Assembly: GCA_028274825.1 (NCBI GenBank)
Contig: JAQCMZ010000493.1
Location: 1-9,598 of the forward strand
Source of the DNA: Haloferacaceae archaeon
Lineage (GTDB): Archaea; Halobacteriota; Halobacteria; Halobacteriales; Haloferacaceae
Reading direction: 5' to 3'
DNA length: 9,598 nt
A model generated the notes under the pieces. The model was not told the origin of the DNA and made no database searches. It saw only the letters and a list, made by a program, of their open reading frames with translations. A program made the position numbers and the translations under genes. Shown here one piece after another: positions 1 through 5,549 of this stretch (within the stretch, counting starts at the first letter, position 1; every line of letters starts with the position of its first letter).

Positions 1-247
1 ACAGCCTCAATCTCGAACAGAACCACTAGTTGACGAAACCACGGGGAGTAAACGCGAGTTTAGGCCTGTATAATCGTCAGGTAGAGGGCATGAGACGTAT
101 TCTATGACACGCTGGGTGATCTATAATCGGTCTGTTTGAGTATTTCAAGACATCGCCTGAATCCGACGAAAACGGCAGACTGAGCCGGCAAGCGGCCGCG
201 CACGGCCGCGATAGTATTAAAACCATCTAGCCCATAATCATTTACAT
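1..247. other. Gene-free left-edge region
   Basis: No credible gene is visible. One plus-strand frame is open from base 2 to a stop near 71-73 (about 23 codons). It could be the tail of a gene off the left edge, but it is too short to judge. TATAATCG occurs twice, at 69-76 and 122-129, and either copy could be a spare TATA element, though no start codon follows at the right distance. The last 60 bases carry the promoter of the flavoprotein gene, described separately. Confidence 0.5.
193..221 (+). promoter_or_regulatory. Promoter of the flavoprotein gene with tandem CGGCCGCG
   Basis: A TATA-like element (TATTAAAA, about 215-222) is centred roughly 30 bases before the ATG at 248. This is the usual haloarchaeal distance for a leaderless or near-leaderless transcript, and no Shine-Dalgarno sequence precedes the ATG. 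Directly upstream, CGGCCGCG occurs twice (193-200 and 203-210) with two bases between, and each copy contains the palindrome CGGCCG. The repeat abuts the expected BRE position, so a regulator bound there could affect TFB/TBP loading. The TATA call is fairly safe; the operator role is inference. Confidence 0.6.
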
Positions 248-2035
248 ATGAGCATTGATAACGAAGCTACTTCTTCCGGAGATGGTCAAGAATACGAAAC
301 CATTGATCAGAAGGTTCTGATTGTTGGTGCTGGTGCCGCTGGTGCACGCACTGCGATTGAGCTCGTCGACCAGGGTGTGAATCCAGAAGACATGCTGGTG
401 ATCGGCAAGCGGGGCCACGGGGACGCCCACACGACCTGGGCTCGTGGTGGTATCAACGGGGCTCTTGGGACCCACGACCCTGAGGATGATTGGACGATAC
501 ACGCCGCTGACACACTTAACGAGGGTCACTTCGTGAACGATCCAGAAAAAGTTGAGACTGTCACCCAGCGGATGCCCGACCAGTTACAGCAGCTCGACGA
601 CTGGGGGATGCCGTTTAGCCGGGCCGACAGCGGCGAACCCGACCAGCGGTACTTTGGCGGACAGTCGTTCCGCCGGACCGCCTTCGCAGGCGACCACACT
701 GGCGAGTCAATGCTCAACACGCTGATCGACCAAGCACAGGATCGGTCGATCCCGTACAGTGAGAACGTCTTCATCACGCGGCTAATCGCCGACGACGGGC
801 GGATTCACGGCGCCGCGGGATACGACATGGACGCCGGCGAATTCGTCGTGTTCGATTCTGACGCTGTCTTACTCGCAGCGGGTGGATACACCAGTATCTT
901 CCACCGACACTCCTCGCGTGACGACGAGAACACCGGCGACGGGCCTGCGCTGGCATACCAAGCCGGTGCTCGACTGATGGATATGGAGTTTGTCCAGTTC
1001 CACCCGACTGGAATGGTCGGTGATCGTTACGGTGACGACTGGGACGGCCGGCTCGTCACCGAGGCTGTTCGTGGTGAAGGTGGACACCTGTATAACGCCG
1101 ACGGTGAGCGCTTCATGGAGCGATACTCACCAGACCAGATGGAGTTGGACGCGCGAGACGTAGTCGCGCGAGCGAACGCTCAAGAAATCTCCGAGGGTCG
1201 CGGAACTGACGACGGCGGTGTCTATCTCGATATCAGCCATCGTGATGCCGAATTCATCGAAGAACGACTACCGCGGATGTATCAGCGGTTCGGAGACCTC
1301 GGGGTGGATATGGCAGAAGAGCCAGTCGAAGTCGCACCGACTGCCCACTACGGAATGGGTGGTGTCGTGGTCGATAAAGACGGACAGACAGACATTCAGG
1401 GGCTGTACGCAATCGGAGAGACGATGGCGGGGGTCCACGGTGCCAACAGGCTGGGCGGGAACTCCCTCGCTGAGACAATCGCGTTCGGTGAGGCAACCGG
1501 AGAGGCGATGGCCGAGCATCTCCCAGTCGGCGGCCGGGACAGTGAGTTCCTCCACGACCGGGCAGACAGCCACTTCGGTGATCTCTCAAGAATTGTCGAC
1601 ACCGACGGCCAGCACGACCCAGAAGACCTCCTCGATGAACTGCGAGCCACCCTGTGGACTCATGCAGGGATCCTCCGCGATGGTGACTCACTATCTGAGG
1701 GGTTAACTGAACTGGCCCAGATCCGCGAGAAAGCATCCGATATCGAGGTCGGCGGACCGACGAGCCGGTCGTTCGAGTTCGCGATGAATCTAGGGTTCGC
1801 ACTCGACGTGGCCGAATCAATCCTCAAGGGAGCTGTCAAGCGGACCGAATCCCGAGGAGCACACGCTCGGACGGATTATCCTGACGCAGATCCCGACCTG
1901 CGCGTGAATATCACCGCACAACAGGACAGTGTCGGCGGAATGGGTCTGAAAACGGAACCGGTGGAAGAGCCCAGTAAAGCCGTTCAAGACGCACTCGACG
2001 AGGGTCACGAGCTGGATTATCACCATCTCGAATAA
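248..2035 (+). CDS. FAD-dependent succinate dehydrogenase/fumarate reductase-family flavoprotein (orphan)
   Basis: A 595-residue flavoprotein related to SdhA, FrdA, TfrA and NadB, enzymes that interconvert succinate and fumarate or oxidise aspartate. The Rossmann FAD motif VGAGAAG lies at 26-32 after an acidic tail of about 20 residues. His61, in AHTTWARGGIN, matches the histidine that binds FAD covalently in SdhA/FrdA; L-aspartate oxidases usually lack it. Dicarboxylate-site residues by alignment to E. coli SdhA are His252 (QFHPTG), Arg275 (VRGEGG), His367 (TAHYGMGG) and Arg401 (GANRLGGNSL). The C-terminal SRGAHAR helix region is at 535-541. Length is normal, with no break. No iron-sulfur subunit, membrane anchor, nadA or nadC lies in the window, so the electron partner is unknown. 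The first ATG fits the TATA spacing. Succinate dehydrogenase/fumarate reductase chemistry is more likely than aspartate oxidase, but the substrate is not proven. Confidence 0.9.
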   Translation: MSIDNEATSSGDGQEYETIDQKVLIVGAGAAGARTAIELVDQGVNPEDMLVIGKRGHGDAHTTWARGGINGALGTHDPEDDWTIHAADTLNEGHFVNDPEKVETVTQRMPDQLQQLDDWGMPFSRADSGEPDQRYFGGQSFRRTAFAGDHTGESMLNTLIDQAQDRSIPYSENVFITRLIADDGRIHGAAGYDMDAGEFVVFDSDAVLLAAGGYTSIFHRHSSRDDENTGDGPALAYQAGARLMDMEFVQFHPTGMVGDRYGDDWDGRLVTEAVRGEGGHLYNADGERFMERYSPDQMELDARDVVARANAQEISEGRGTDDGGVYLDISHRDAEFIEERLPRMYQRFGDLGVDMAEEPVEVAPTAHYGMGGVVVDKDGQTDIQGLYAIGETMAGVHGANRLGGNSLAETIAFGEATGEAMAEHLPVGGRDSEFLHDRADSHFGDLSRIVDTDGQHDPEDLLDELRATLWTHAGILRDGDSLSEGLTELAQIREKASDIEVGGPTSRSFEFAMNLGFALDVAESILKGAVKRTESRGAHARTDYPDADPDLRVNITAQQDSVGGMGLKTEPVEEPSKAVQDALDEGHELDYHHLE

Positions 2036-2041
2036 TCGAAG

Positions 2042-2061
2042 AGTGGATTCGATTCTCCACT
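2042..2061 (+). terminator. Hairpin after the flavoprotein gene
   Basis: A perfect 6-base stem (AGTGGA, 2042-2047; TCCACT, 2056-2061) with an 8-base loop lies 7 bases after the TAA stop. There is no long T tract; a short TTT follows at 2064-2066. Position suggests a 3' end or processing signal. Haloarchaeal termination relies mainly on T-rich sequence, so the role is uncertain. Confidence 0.35.
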
Positions 2062-2449
2062 GATTTGCCGAGTTGGCGTCAATAACACTGATCATTCCTC
2101 GGGGAATTGATTACCTGTATCTGTGATTACGGATAGTTCATCTTGCACTTTGCTCTCACAGAGCTACCTAGTGTGAGTGCAGAAAGACGGCTGTATCTGA
2201 GACTCCGCGGCCGATGCTAGTAGTTTCTGCTCGATTCTGCGGCGGATACCCTTGTCAGTTGATTGTGAGTAAAAATCACAGATGCGCTCAGTCTGAATTG
2301 CTGCTATCGATGCGGAGGGGCTGAGACAGTTTCGACCACACCCGCCGCGAAGAATGCTGTCATTGCAAGCCCGGTGAGAATAACACGGGTGGATAGATAA
2401 CCAACTGACGAGCAACCATCCTCAGAGCACGGAAACCCGCGGTCCCGAG

Positions 2450-2468
2450 AGACCCGTTGTGAGGGTCT
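2450..2468 (-). terminator. Hairpin downstream of the FAH-like gene
   Basis: AGACCC (2450-2455) pairs with GGGTCT (2463-2468) around a 7-base loop, 26 bases beyond the stop of the minus-strand FAH-like gene. There is no clear T tract on the minus strand, so it may be a 3'-end structure and not a true terminator. Confidence 0.3.
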
Positions 2469-2493
2469 TCGTGGCCGAGAAGATCGAAATTAG

Positions 2494-3207
2494 TCACTTC
2501 GTGACAGTATTCTCGAGCGTCCCGACACCCCCATACTCGATTGCAATCTCGTCGCCTGGTTCGATGAGCCCGGGGTTTGCTGGACTCCCGAATGAGATGA
2601 CATCGCCAGGCTGGAAAGTGAATCGCTCTGAGAGGTACGATACCACCTCGTGTGGCCCGAACAGCATACGCTCAGTGTTGGCCTCCTGTCGAAGTTCGTC
2701 GTTGATCTGTGTTGTCATCTCGATTGCTCGAGGCTCAATGTTGGCCTCGATCCACGGCCCAAGTGGAGCGGAGCCGTCAAACGCCTTGCGAGGCGTCCGA
2801 CCATGCTGGTCAAGCGCGTCAATATCATTCAGAATCGTGTATCCGCGCACTACGTCTGGCACGTCTCCTTCATCGACATCACGACAGCGCGAGTCGATGA
2901 CTGCCGCGAGTTCTCCGGCGTAGGTGAGTTCGTCGGTGAACGTCGGATACGGGATTGTCTGCCTGTGAGCGAGAAGGCTCGTTGGTGGTTTGATGAAGAA
3001 ATCGGGTTCTTCCGGCCGTTCGTAGTCCATCTGGTCGATAGTGGCCGCAAAATTCCGGCCGACACAGTACACCGCTGATGGCTCACACGGGGGCAACAAT
3101 CGCCCATCGCGACCAACCTGGTATTGCCCAGTGTCTGTCTTGATCTGACCGCTATCGTAGACACCAGACACCGGTCCATCCGGTGTGAGCAGGCGTGCAT
3201 AACGCAT
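2494..3207 (-). CDS. Fumarylacetoacetate hydrolase (FAH) superfamily protein, atypical active site
   Basis: A 237-residue FAH-fold protein, a normal length for the single-domain FAHD1/HpcE type, which hydrolyses or decarboxylates acylpyruvates and oxaloacetate with Mg2+. Family landmarks in order: CVGRNFAATIDQM (48-60), PDFFIKPPTSL (68-78), YAGELAAVI (96-104), GYTILNDIDALDQ (122-134), KAFDGSAPLGPW (141-152), PGDVISFGSP (200-209) and GVGTLENTV (227-235). Against human FAHD1, the catalytic His and Glu of VGRNYADHVREM become Thr56 and Gln59, and the first Glu of the metal-binding E-x-E becomes Ala97. Glu99, Asp128 and Lys141 remain. The reading frame is intact, so this looks like a divergent subfamily and not a pseudogene. 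It is divergently paired with the CoA-ester lyase gene across a 390-base control region. Family assignment is secure; the reaction is unknown, and classical FAH chemistry is doubtful. Confidence 0.9.
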   Translation of the reverse strand: MRYARLLTPDGPVSGVYDSGQIKTDTGQYQVGRDGRLLPPCEPSAVYCVGRNFAATIDQMDYERPEEPDFFIKPPTSLLAHRQTIPYPTFTDELTYAGELAAVIDSRCRDVDEGDVPDVVRGYTILNDIDALDQHGRTPRKAFDGSAPLGPWIEANIEPRAIEMTTQINDELRQEANTERMLFGPHEVVSYLSERFTFQPGDVISFGSPANPGLIEPGDEIAIEYGGVGTLENTVTK

Positions 3208-3230
3208 TGCCTGTGGTCGCCGCGTCAGCC

Positions 3231-3240
3231 GTAAGTTCTC
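3231..3240 (-). promoter_or_regulatory. Probable promoter of the FAH-like gene
   Basis: Read on the minus strand, GAACTTAC is centred about 28 bases before the ATG at 3207. It is a weak TATA match but at the leaderless distance. One TTCCCGCGG copy (3252-3261) sits just upstream of it. Confidence 0.4.
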
Positions 3241-3251
3241 GTCGGTTCTGA

Positions 3252-3544
3252 TTCCCGCGGGTCAGAGTGGTTGGTTATGCTGAATCATAAATTGTGCTGA
3301 CAGGTTCCCGCGGCTGCGACTTCGAACGGTCGCTGCGGATTCTTATCGGTTGTTGGCAATTTGATCGTCAGTATTCGAGACGGAACAGGCAAACTGGCAT
3401 TCTGGACCCAACTAGAACGGGTTCGCGGAGACACGTCGTATTGGCAACCACTGTTGAAAGAGCCGACAAGTCTGCTCACGGATACTACAACACGGATTGA
3501 GTAAAGAGTCGCTGACAGCAGTGAAGTCGCACGGTTCCCGCGGG
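3252..3544. repeat. Three dispersed copies of TTCCCGCGG
   Basis: TTCCCGCGG occurs at 3252-3260, 3305-3313 and 3535-3543, all in the same orientation. The first and third extend to TTCCCGCGGG and so contain the palindrome CCCGCGGG. The second and third are preceded by GG. The first copy is framed by TCTGA (3247-3251) and TCAGA (3262-3266). Copy 1 lies about 14 bases upstream of the FAH-like gene's TATA element, and copy 3 lies 19 bases upstream of the lyase gene's TATA element. That suggests binding sites of a shared regulator; the binding role is inference. Confidence 0.55.
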
Positions 3545-3562
3545 CTGGCGTATCACCTCAGA

Positions 3563-3570
3563 TTTATCTA
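3563..3570 (+). promoter_or_regulatory. TATA box of the CoA-ester lyase gene
   Basis: TTTATCTA is a good haloarchaeal TATA match centred about 32 bases before the ATG at 3598. Transcription would start near 3591-3594, giving a very short leader. An ATG at 3591 opens a 4-codon frame (ATG AAA TAT GAG TGA) that overlaps the true start in another frame. Confidence 0.6.
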
Positions 3571-3597
3571 GTTCCGACTGGATTGTGCGGATGAAAT

Positions 3598-4512
3598 ATG
3601 AGTGACGTGAAACTTCGGCGAACCCAGTTGGCAACCCCAGCAAGCGACGCATCGATGATGGAGAGTTCAGCTGACAGTGATGCCGACGAGGTGTTTCTCG
3701 ATCTCGAAGATTCGGTCGCCCCGAACGCGAAAGTAGAATCACGTGAACCGCTCATCGAAGCAGCCCGTGACCACGACTGGAGTGACAAGATTCTCTCCTA
3801 CCGGATGAACGGGATCGACACGCGATGGTGGTATGACGACATCATCGAAGTAGTCGGGCGAGCCGGTGAGTATATCGACGACATCATTATTCCGAAAGTG
3901 GCGGCTCCGGCCGACGTACATACGGTGGAAAACCTGCTCCGAGAAGTCGAGAAAAACAACGATCTCGAAATCGGAGAGATCGGACTCGAGCCTCAAATCG
4001 AGGATGGCGAAGGAATGCACAACGTTCACGAGATCGCCCATTCGACAGACAGACTCTCATCGGTGATTTTCGGGCCTGGCGACTACTCGGCGGCTATGGG
4101 CACCCCAGGACTGGATATCGGTCAGTTCCCCGAGTACCCCGGTCATTACTGGCACCACGCACTGTCAGAGGTGAACGCAGCCGCCAAGAGTGCCGGTGTC
4201 CCCGCGATGGACGGGCCATACGCAGATATCGATGATCCCGAGGGATTCCGTGATTCTGCAGAGCGAGCTAACATGATCGGCTGTGACGGCAAATGGGCAA
4301 TCCACCCCTCACAAATTGAGATTGCTAACGAAGTGTTCGCCCCGGACCCAGAGGTCGCAGACCGTGCACAGCGGATTGTCGAGGCCTATTCTGACGCAAT
4401 GGAAGAAGGGCGCGGTGCGGTCTCTGTCGACGGGCAGATGGTTGATGAGGCAACCAACAAGATGGCTCAAGAAATCACTGAAAAGGCCCGCGCGGCCAAT
4501 ATCTTAGATTGA
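3598..4512 (+). CDS. HpcH/HpaI/CitE-family CoA-ester lyase, malyl-CoA lyase-like
   Basis: A 304-residue TIM-barrel lyase of the CitE superfamily, which cleaves or forms C-C bonds in 3-hydroxyacyl-CoA esters such as malyl-CoA, beta-methylmalyl-CoA and citramalyl-CoA. Landmarks: LRRTQLATPASDASMM (6-21), FLDLEDSVAPNAK (33-45), substrate/CoA-site Arg69 (SYRMNG), IIPKV (97-101), the Mg2+-binding Glu135 in IEDGEGMHN, Mg2+-binding Asp162 in FGPGDYSAAMG, DGPYADIDD (205-213) and GCDGKWAIHPSQIEIANEVFAP (228-249). A C-terminal tail with DGQMVDEAT (278-286) matches the part that covers the neighbouring active site in malyl-CoA lyases. The DGPYADIDD stretch and this tail make it look more like Chloroflexus/Rhodobacter malyl-CoA lyase than citrate lyase beta subunit. 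Haloarchaea use such an enzyme in the methylaspartate cycle, but no other gene of that cycle is here. The exact substrate is open. Confidence 0.9.
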   Translation: MSDVKLRRTQLATPASDASMMESSADSDADEVFLDLEDSVAPNAKVESREPLIEAARDHDWSDKILSYRMNGIDTRWWYDDIIEVVGRAGEYIDDIIIPKVAAPADVHTVENLLREVEKNNDLEIGEIGLEPQIEDGEGMHNVHEIAHSTDRLSSVIFGPGDYSAAMGTPGLDIGQFPEYPGHYWHHALSEVNAAAKSAGVPAMDGPYADIDDPEGFRDSAERANMIGCDGKWAIHPSQIEIANEVFAPDPEVADRAQRIVEAYSDAMEEGRGAVSVDGQMVDEATNKMAQEITEKARAANILD

Positions 4513-4849
4513 TTCGGACAAACACTTTCCGCCCCGGCCGCCTCCTCACAGGAGTAGCAAACTAAAACCCACCCGATGACGGGTGAACCGGAGCCGAGCC
4601 AACACTCCGCTCACACCGGTTCCAGCTCTCTACGTCTGACCCCGCTCTCACTGACAGATGGCCGTGGGCCACCGATGCGGGACGGCTGGTCAACACGTAT
4701 TCATCTCCTCTAACTCAGTCGGGTGCTTGAGTGACGGCACACATCCACGGCCCGATGTGGGATTACGCCTGTTCAGCGTTTGATTTGTATTCGAAAGCAC
4801 AATTCATACCGAGATCAGTAGCGATGAATCGTCGCGACATCGAGAGCCG
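4513..4849. other. Hairpin-rich convergent intergenic region
   Basis: This 337-base spacer between convergent genes has no gene but an unusual density of inverted repeats: CTCCT/AGGAG (4542-4554, 3-base loop); CACCCG/CGGGTG with an ATGA loop (4570-4585); AACCGG/CCGGTT directly abutting it (4586-4621) with an inner GAGC/GCTC; CCCGC/GCGGG (4641-4645 with 4677-4681) enclosing TGGCC/GGCCA (4659-4671); ACTCA/TGAGT (4713-4732); and CACAT/ATGTG (4740-4759). The first may help end the lyase transcript, starting 30 bases past its stop. The rest could be a long structured 3' UTR or a non-coding RNA. I recognise no known RNA family, and no clear TATA box precedes it. Confidence 0.45.
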
Positions 4850-4865
4850 CTATTCGAGCGGCTCT
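4843..4865 (-). terminator. Hairpin over the stop codon of the VOC gene
   Basis: AGAGCCGC (4843-4850) pairs with GCGGCTCT (4858-4865), plus one T-A pair inside, leaving a 5-base loop. The stem spans the TAG stop (4850-4852 read on the minus strand) and the last codons, so the 3' end of this message would be strongly folded. No T tract follows on the minus strand. Confidence 0.4.
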
Positions 4866-5221
4866 ACGAGCTCAACAACGTGTCCGTCGGGATCTTCTAC
4901 AAACGCGGTCCGAGCGCCCGCGGCGGGCTGATCGCCTGGCTCTTTGACGACACCAAAGTGGTCAACCTCTGCGAATGTCTCATCAACGTCGTCGACACCG
5001 AGCGCGATATGATCGTACAGCATTCCCGGATCAGCCGGCTGTTGGCCATCGGTGTCGGAAAGTTGGAGTTCCACTCCCTCGTCGTCGGCGACGTAGACGT
5101 TCCGACCCGTCCCATCTTCAGTGGTGAACTCCCAAGAATATTCAAAGTCAAGTTGCTCAACGTACCAGTCGGCGGTTCGGTCGGCGTCAGTCACGTTCAG
5201 ACACACGTGTATGAACGACAT
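4850..5221 (-). CDS. VOC-superfamily metalloprotein, glyoxalase I-like
   Basis: A 123-residue protein with two beta-alpha-beta-beta-beta modules (about 3-56 and 70-122), the usual size of a one-chain glyoxalase I monomer that works as a dimer. All four metal ligands of the glyoxalase I pattern can be placed: His5 (FIHVCLNV), Glu51 (GVELQL), His71 (YDHIALGV) and Glu117 (DGHVVELVEP). The C-terminal FVEDPDGHVVEL motif is typical. Glyoxalase I isomerises the hemithioacetal of methylglyoxal. Haloarchaea generally use gamma-glutamylcysteine instead of glutathione, so the label lactoylglutathione lyase should not be taken literally. Other VOC roles, such as an epimerase, dioxygenase or resistance protein, are possible. 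It has its own strong promoter and is not in an operon with carB. The fold is secure, the substrate is not. Confidence 0.9.
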   Translation of the reverse strand: MSFIHVCLNVTDADRTADWYVEQLDFEYSWEFTTEDGTGRNVYVADDEGVELQLSDTDGQQPADPGMLYDHIALGVDDVDETFAEVDHFGVVKEPGDQPAAGARTAFVEDPDGHVVELVEPLE

Positions 5222-5549
5222 ACGAGATAGGAAGGAGGAGTTCGTATAAACACTGTGGGTTGGTCACGTCGGCCACCGGTATCTACACTGCAGTGACATG
5301 AGTTAAGCGCCGACCCCCGAACTACTCAGCCTGGTTTGTCCGTATCGCTCACAACTGAGTGTGGCTGACCGTACGCGCGACAGATGTATCTCAAGGTCTT
5401 GTCCCTACCCACGTCCGAGCTAGAACAGCTGAGACGCCGGTGTGATGACAGCGTCACTGTCGGGGTCTCGATCCTGAATCACAGATATTCGAATCACTGA
5501 GGTTCACCCCACGGGTTACCCGCGAATAGTGGGATAGAGTGGATGCGTC
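5222..5549. other. Gene-free region between carB and the VOC gene
   Basis: This 328-base stretch holds the VOC promoter at its left end and the 3' flank of carB at its right. No gene is seen. Inverted repeats are GACAG/CTGTC (5447-5461), enclosed by GAGAC/GTCTC (5431-5435 with 5465-5469), and CGGGT/ACCCG around one base (5512-5522), about 28 bases past the carB stop. The last two may mark the carB 3' end. Neither is followed by a T tract. Confidence 0.45.
5244..5251 (-). promoter_or_regulatory. TATA box of the VOC gene
   Basis: GTTTATAC on the minus strand is centred 26-27 bases before the ATG at 5221, the ideal distance for a leaderless haloarchaeal transcript starting at the A of the ATG. 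This is the clearest core promoter in the window and fixes the start codon. Confidence 0.7.

Larger units (their letters stand above)
2036..2493. other. Gene-free region between the flavoprotein and FAH-like genes
   Basis: This 458-base stretch separates two convergent genes. An 83-codon minus-strand frame (2164-2415) is open, but its product is Cys-rich, basic and unlike halophilic proteins, so I do not call it. The region holds two 3'-end hairpins (listed separately) and a small inverted repeat GCTCT/AGAGC at 2152-2164. It is longer than a minimal convergent spacer needs to be and could hold a decayed gene, but I recognise no family in it. Confidence 0.5.
3208..3597. other. Divergent control region between the FAH-like and CoA-ester lyase genes
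   Basis: This 390-base region contains the two opposing promoters and no convincing gene; the short open frames in it have no recognisable family and no matching promoters. Its main content is the repeated TTCCCGCGG motif. GCTGACAG also occurs twice (3296-3303 and 3511-3518), each time upstream of a TTCCCGCGG copy (1 and 16 bases away). It is much longer than two core promoters need, which fits a regulated intergenic region. Confidence 0.6.

Noticed and set aside
1218..1820. Long frames (162 codons +, 188 codons -) inside the flavoprotein gene
   Set aside because: Their products are Arg/Ser-rich and unlike halophilic proteins, and the flavoprotein frame has continuous family motifs through the same bases.
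248..2035. L-aspartate oxidase (NadB) as the name for the flavoprotein
   Set aside because: The covalent-FAD histidine of SdhA/FrdA is present at residue 61 and no nadA or nadC is nearby; kept only as a less likely alternative.
2164..2415. 83-codon minus-strand frame in the spacer
   Set aside because: Cys-rich and basic, no family, no TATA box at the right distance; may at most be decayed sequence.
2459..2923. 154-codon plus-strand frame opposite the FAH-like gene
   Set aside because: It is the antisense shadow of a clear FAH-family gene, with a Ser/Pro-rich, non-acidic product and no promoter.
3294..3500. 68-codon plus-strand and 64-codon minus-strand frames in the divergent control region
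   Set aside because: They overlap each other on opposite strands, are Arg-rich, lack promoters and occupy a region better explained as regulatory DNA.
5485..5502. ATTCGAATC resembling a tRNA T loop
   Set aside because: The adjacent five-base arms do not pair and no other tRNA arm is present.
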